Source of the DNA: Mikrocytos mackini
Taxonomy: Eukaryota; Endomyxa; Ascetosporea; Mikrocytida; Mikrocytiidae
Direction: 5' to 3'
Length of the DNA stretch: 20,645 bases
NCBI GenBank assembly: GCA_030180075.1
Contig: JASNJN010000005.1
Coordinates: 1 to 20,645, forward strand
The position numbers and the translations under genes were made by a program. Positions 16,211 through 20,645 of the stretch are shown here, piece by piece. Position 1 is the first letter of the stretch; every line of letters starts with the position of its first letter. A model generated the notes under the pieces. It saw only the letters and a list, made by a program, of their open reading frames with translations, was not told the DNA's origin and did no database searches.

Positions 16211-16544
16211 TGGGCGGATCCGGATAATTACAATATTTTAACATTCCAATTAATCTTGAAATACAACAATTTCGAAAACCATTCCATATGTTTATTTCGA
16301 AGTGGTAAAATTGTGAAATAAATTACCGTCTATCTGTTTACATATTTTAAGTATATTTCGATATTATAAATTAATTTTTTAAACAAATTATCAACTATCC
16401 CGGTATTAAGTAATTGAAATTTAAGCTGGGGTAAATATATCATTTGTTATAAACTCCATAAAAACAGGAGAAATTTCGTTTACACTTTATTTAGTAGTTC
16501 GTAACTTACTTTAGTTAGAATTTTGTTTAGTTTTTAAAATAGTC
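16211..16544. other. AT-rich spacer
   Basis: No gene or repeat recognised on either strand. Confidence 0.5.
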
Positions 16545-17532
16545 GGGTTCGGCTTGGTGAACCGGTTTATTCTTATTTGTCCATCGATTTATGATTTATC
16601 CACAAGTTTATGATTCTTCCACAATTTTGATGTTTTCACAGAATTCTGGCTATACCATAAATTTATATCTAAAACAGATTATTTATGGGCTGTTCGAATA
16701 AATTAAACATACTTTTAATTATTTTGGCAAAATAAATAACTTTTCACATTTTTTCAAAAAATGTTTTACAATTCTTATTTACCCACAAATCTATAATTAT
16801 GCCACAAGTTTTTCGTGAGTTCGAAATATAACGGAAAACTGCTTATATTTTCAAAAATGTGTACATTTTATGTGATTTGCGCTGTTTATCTATAATTGTA
16901 AATATGAAGTTTTGCTGACATATAAATTCGAGAGTATCGTAAGATAATATTCAAAAATTAGCAGATCGCTTTATCGTAAATCTATATTTAACCAAAATAA
17001 AATAATAGATAAACAGCGCAAACACGTAAAATGTACTCATTTTTGAAAAATATAAGCCGTTTTCCCATTATATTTCGAACTCCCGAAAAACTTGTGGATA
17101 AATCCGAATTGTACAACATTTTTTGAAAAACGTGAAAATAGGTTTATTTGAAAACAGATATGCAAGAGAAAATAAAATATTTAACAATTACATTTTTGCA
17201 AACAATATTAAAATAAAAATTGATTAATATCATCCCAAAATAATAATATTTATAGCAACAAACATTTTTTCTTGTAAAATTAAAAGAACCTCCCAAAAGT
17301 GGGCTAGCCCGAATTTTATTCGCTCTCGTTTATTTTGCTAAAATAATTATAAGTATGTTTTATTCATTCGAACAACCCTAAATGATTTGTTTTAAATATA
17401 AATTTATGGTAAAACCAGAATTCTGTGAAAATCAAAAAAACTGTGGAAGAATCATAAACACGTAGACAAATAATAAATCGGTGGACAAATCAAAATGAGC
17501 CCTAAATGAAATGCTCATCTCCAGGGTTCGGC
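16545..17532. mobile_element. Approximately 1-kb fold-back element
   Basis: Long arms mirror each other around a loop at about 16895-17004: 16572-16893 on the left and 17005-17490 on the right, perhaps 80% alike. The right arm holds an extra stretch of about 180 bases (17143-17332). CCACAAG-type motifs recur in both arms (TTTATCCACAAG, TTCCACA, GCCACAAG). The GC-rich 9-mer GGGTTCGGC flanks the whole at 16545-16553 and 17524-17532, a candidate target duplication of Mutator-like size, though the arms do not begin right at it. No coding sequence. The arm divergence suggests an older insertion than the MITEs. Confidence 0.6.
17143..17332. mobile_element. Insert in the right arm of the 1-kb fold-back
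   Basis: About 190 bases that have no counterpart in the left arm, bounded by TTTTTCAAAAAATG-side and TTTTAGCAAAATAA-side arm sequence. AT-rich apart from CCCAAAAGTGGGCTAGCCC near its outer edge. Either a small insertion or a deletion from the other arm. Confidence 0.4.
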
Positions 17533-18392
17533 ATTTTCGCACATTTTTAAATGTGCGATATATGGTGCTAAGAATCATACCAATCTACAAGAAAAGTCAT
17601 AAATAAAAATAATTTATATTCTACCTAAATGCTTGATTTTTAACAAAAGTTTATACATAATATATATTACAACATCTCACATAGAGTTTATTGATAGAAA
17701 TATCAATTAGTAGTTCATATACAAACAAAATATGAATATTTCTTTAAACTCTAAATAAAAACGTTTATTTTGGCATAAATAGCGTTTTTACGTCTTTTAC
17801 CTAAACTTCAGGACTTATTATCAATTTATTATTCATTATAGATATAAATTATAGTTGAGAATTTTGAACCTACTAGGGTTTTGGTATATTTTATAAATCA
17901 ACGTGCGATATACGGGGCTACTTTTTAAAATTAGGAGTGCTAAAATGTAGATTCCTGTTCATCTTTGGTTAAACCCGGCAACTATAATGATGTAACCATA
18001 TAAGGAGATCTGAAAGCCATTAACACTTTTTACTAATTTCAATCCATCGCAACTGTATAATTTGAGGAACAAAATAGGTTGATGATAGTCGGTAATTTTA
18101 CATTATTAAGCGAAGCAATTCAACACTTATTAATAGAATTAACTTTAATAAATACCAAATTATACTATACAAGAATTACATGATTAGAATAATTCTGCAT
18201 TAAAGGAATAAACATGGATATTTTCTACGTGACAATTGTATGGATAAGAGTCTAGTGTGGGAATTTCAAGTGGAAAATATTTATAAAGAAATAAATTAAA
18301 ACATCACAAAGCGAATTTGTTTAATATAATTGAGTTTTATGCGATACTATATTTGGTCAGATTGATAATAGTCAATTATTCAAATGGTATAT
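17533..18392. other. AT-rich stretch with a weak direct repeat
   Basis: No gene seen. A hairpin lies at 17539-17556 (GCACATTT/AAATGTGC). A 17-base direct repeat with two mismatches occurs at 17553-17569 and 17903-17919 (GTGCGATATATGGTGCT). They may mark a decayed element of about 350 bases. Confidence 0.4.
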
Positions 18393-18400
18393 GTTTAATA
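18393..18400. repeat. Left 8-bp target duplication of MITE copy 3
   Basis: GTTTAATA here and GTTTAATG at 18747-18754 differ in the last base only. Confidence 0.75.
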
Positions 18401-18746
18401 CAGAGTTTAGAATTTTGCCTAAATCCATAACTCGACCCGCCCGACCCGAAGGCGGGGCGGGTAGGAAATCTGTAAGAATTTTTCTACTAAAAAATTAATT
18501 TCGCCAATTTAATGATATTCAAAAATAACGAATCAAAACTCAAATTGTATGTTTTAACTTTTTTCATCGTAAAATCAAATATTAGAGTAAATTATCTATT
18601 TAATAAATGTAATTACGTAAATTTGTAAAATGGTGCATATTTTAAAGTGCATCAATGTGAGAATTTTAGCGTTTTGACCATCTTCCGCTCGAACCCGACC
18701 CATTTGGGTCGGGTTCGGGCAGTCGTATCGGAAATTCTCAACTCTG
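18401..18746 (+). mobile_element. GC-tailed hAT MITE, copy 3 (full length)
   Basis: It is 346 bases long, starting CAGAGTTTAGAATTTT and ending AATTCTCAACTCTG, with the same layout as copies 1 and 2: a GC-rich CCCGACCCG hairpin at each end around an AT-rich, non-coding middle. It differs from copies 1 and 2 at many positions and by small deletions (the G-tract is shorter), so it is older than that pair. The near-exact 8-bp duplication GTTTAAT(A/G) fits the hAT superfamily. Confidence 0.85.
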
Positions 18747-18952
18747 GTTTAATGTATATCGGAAGCTAATTGATGTATATTTTATTAATGTTTTCATTGG
18801 ATCTTCTTCGATTTCTTTGATTATACTTTTCAAAGTTCTCCGCCTTTACCAAATTTATTCGTCTTATTGTTTTACTAAATATTTGATAACGATTTCCGAA
18901 CTTCGTGAAAAGTATTCCACGTAGTTATTATTACTTGCTTGGCTTTTTACAT
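18747..18952. other. Spacer between MITE copy 3 and the palindrome
   Basis: It starts with the right target duplication (18747-18754). The short acidic frame from the palindrome arm runs a few codons into it and ends at about 18931. Nothing else is seen. Confidence 0.5.
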
Positions 18953-19140
18953 TTAATTTTATCATCAACTTCTGAAGCCTTTTCTTCAATGACTTTATCA
19001 ATATTATATTCAAAAAAATTCATCAATAATATCATTAAAATCAACCTCATTGTTACTGTCTTCATCATATTCGTGGTCTGTACCAAATTGAGGTTCTTCA
19101 TTATCAACACGAATATTCGCATCAATATGATTTCCCATAA
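18931..19140 (-). pseudogene. Short acidic ORF in the left palindrome arm
   Basis: From an ATG at about 19137 the minus strand reads MGNHIDANIRVDNEEPQFGT, then DHEYDEDSNNEVDFNDIIDE. A run of seven T then shifts the frame; the other frame continues EYNIDKVIEEKASEVDDKIK and stops at 18931. Coding-like acidic composition on both sides of the run suggests a former gene or gene end of about 67 codons, broken by one base. The sequence before the ATG gives no further coding. The same acidic ORF is present in the right arm (20461 onward, plus strand) and runs off the window. No family recognised. Confidence 0.4.
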
Positions 19141-19775
19141 AATTTTCGTTGATATCTTAACTTCGGAATAAGCTATTTAGCAGTTATGTTCTCAAGAGCA
19201 TAATAGCCTTTTTCAAAAGGCATAATATGCTTTTATCGCGATAAACCGGATTATACCTAAATTTATGCTTTATGCCGCGATAACATGTCTTCAAAAATCC
19301 AAAAAGCTACAAAAACCCGATTTTGGCCTATTTTGCCGGCGGCATTGCGGACATTATTCCGGACAAGGACTTATGCCCAAAATTATGCTCTGTTTTTTTT
19401 CCGTGTTATTAAACATAAAAAATAATTTTGAAATATGGGCATAAGGTTTCAATCAGATCAAAAACACATTTTCTTTGGAAAATTTGTTTTCCAAATTTTT
19501 GCTTTTTGCTCAAAATTTGCCATTTTTACTTTTTAAAATATGTCCATTATGTTCCGTTTTTATGGTCTATTTTAGCCAAAATAGCCTTTTTGAAAACGAC
19601 TAAACTATGCTTTTTGTCTTCGCGAACATCACTGTTATTAAAAGAAAAGAACACAGAAATAGAATGTAGCTTTGAATTCCAAAAAATAAGGAGAATATGA
19701 CCCAGGAATTTATTAAGAGAATGGGAAATAATCCTAGATTATCAATTTGAATGGAATGATTCTATGACCACTCGC
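18953..19775 (+). repeat. Left arm of the terminal palindrome (823 bp)
   Basis: It is the mirror image of 19824-20645. I saw two differences: T at 19442 where the other arm has the complement of C, and eight T at 19393-19400 against seven. The arm includes motifs such as TTTTATCGCGATAAACCGG and GCCGCGATAACATG. The 90-residue frame at 19428-19700 has no family features and appears identically in the mirror copy; I do not call it a gene. Confidence 0.9.
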
Positions 19776-19823
19776 AATGGTTGTAGATTAGAGTTCCCAA
19801 AATTCTCTAANCTANAATNNATN
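19776..19823. other. 48-bp loop of the palindrome with ambiguous bases and a hAT-like end
   Basis: Unpaired centre. From 19789 it reads TAGAGTTCCCAAAATTCTC, matching the terminus of the MITE at 7630; the similarity continues through the ambiguous positions 19811, 19815, 19819-19820 and 19823 (compare CCTAAAATTTAT at 7652-7663). The ambiguous bases show that the assembly was unsure here. Confidence 0.7.
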
Positions 19824-20645
19824 GCGAGTGGTCATAGAATCATTCCATTCAAATTGATAATCTAGGATTATTTCCCATTCTCTTAATAAATTCCTGGGTC
19901 ATATTCTCCTTATTTTTTGGAATTCAAAGCTACATTCTATTTCTGTGTTCTTTTCTTTTAATAACAGTGATGTTCGCGAAGACAAAAAGCATAGTTTAGT
20001 CGTTTTCAAAAAGGCTATTTTGGCTAAAATAGACCATAAAAACGGAACATAATGGACATATTTTAAAAAGTAAAAATGGCAAATTTTGAGCAAAAAGCAA
20101 AAATTTGGAAAACAAATTTTCCAAAGAAAATGTGTTTTTGATCTGATTGAAACCTTGTGCCCATATTTCAAAATTATTTTTTATGTTTAATAACACGGAA
20201 AAAAACAGAGCATAATTTTGGGCATAAGTCCTTGTCCGGAATAATGTCCGCAATGCCGCCGGCAAAATAGGCCAAAATCGGGTTTTTGTAGCTTTTTGGA
20301 TTTTTGAAGACATGTTATCGCGGCATAAAGCATAAATTTAGGTATAATCCGGTTTATCGCGATAAAAGCATATTATGCCTTTTGAAAAAGGCTATTATGC
20401 TCTTGAGAACATAACTGCTAAATAGCTTATTCCGAAGTTAAGATATCAACGAAAATTTTATGGGAAATCATATTGATGCGAATATTCGTGTTGATAATGA
20501 AGAACCTCAATTTGGTACAGACCACGAATATGATGAAGACAGTAACAATGAGGTTGATTTTAATGATATTATTGATGAATTTTTTTGAATATAATATTGA
20601 TAAAGTCATTGAAGAAAAGGCTTCAGAAGTTGATGATAAAATTAA
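19824..20645 (-). repeat. Right arm of the terminal palindrome (822 bp, reaches window end)
   Basis: Reverse complement of 18953-19775. The window ends inside or exactly at the end of the arm, so the true arm may be longer. The acidic ORF is on the plus strand from about 20461. Confidence 0.9.

Noticed and set aside
17853-17865. AGTTGAGAATTTT, matching the start of the GC-tailed MITE
   Set aside because: Only 13 AT-rich bases match, no GC-rich block follows and no second end is near.
19428-19700. 90-residue ORF present in both palindrome arms
   Set aside because: Identical in both arms only because the arms are mirror copies; low-complexity Phe/Leu/Lys composition, no motif.

Overview
The window looks like a transposon-rich, AT-rich region of a small eukaryotic genome with intron-poor genes. 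A microsporidian is the best guess: long very AT-rich spacers, short single-exon ORFs, and Ty3/gypsy, hAT and Merlin (IS1016/ISXO2-like) elements side by side are all known from microsporidia with expanded genomes. This placement is inference; no rRNA or tRNA gene is present to test it.

Layout. Positions 1-693 show no gene. 694-2682 (minus) is a decayed but nearly full-length hAT transposase: BED finger, RNase H-like core, acidic stretch, C-terminal dimerisation block. About 2690-5424 (minus) is the 3' part of a Ty3/gypsy fossil (element A: RT, RNase H, integrase, polypurine tract, start of the 3' LTR). It stops against an ACTCG-rich hAT-like miniature element (5420-5815). A small intact C2H2 zinc-finger gene lies at 5955-6341 (plus). 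It faces a broken PHD-finger-like gene at 6711-7120 (minus), whose 5' side is replaced by a terminal-inverted-repeat element (7122-8256). That element carries a clean 180-bp hAT MITE (7630-7809) with an 8-bp target duplication. 8256-11104 (minus) is the 5' part of a second, different gypsy fossil (element B: gag, zinc knuckles, protease, RT), followed by a repeat-bearing flank to about 11780.

12031-13016 is a young-looking Merlin element. Its transposase has one frameshift, and its right terminal repeat lies inside the coding sequence. It abuts an almost identical inverted pair of GC-tailed hAT MITEs (13017-13668); a third copy with a target duplication is at 18401-18746. A 403-aa single-pass membrane protein of unknown function (13856-15067, plus) is the best host gene. 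After it come two fold-back elements (15217-15758, with a 21-bp-period array; 16545-17532, about 1 kb), an unexplained GC-rich island (15995-16210), and an approximately 820-bp-arm, about 99.8% identical palindrome (18953-20645) that reaches the window end and has ambiguous bases in its 48-bp loop.

Only two ORFs look like intact host genes. Everything else is mobile DNA or remnants, much of it nested. I see no multi-gene system, CRISPR array or operon. The most notable items are the Merlin/MITE composite, the G-quadruplex-capable MITE ends, the 21-bp-periodic fold-back element and the terminal palindrome.
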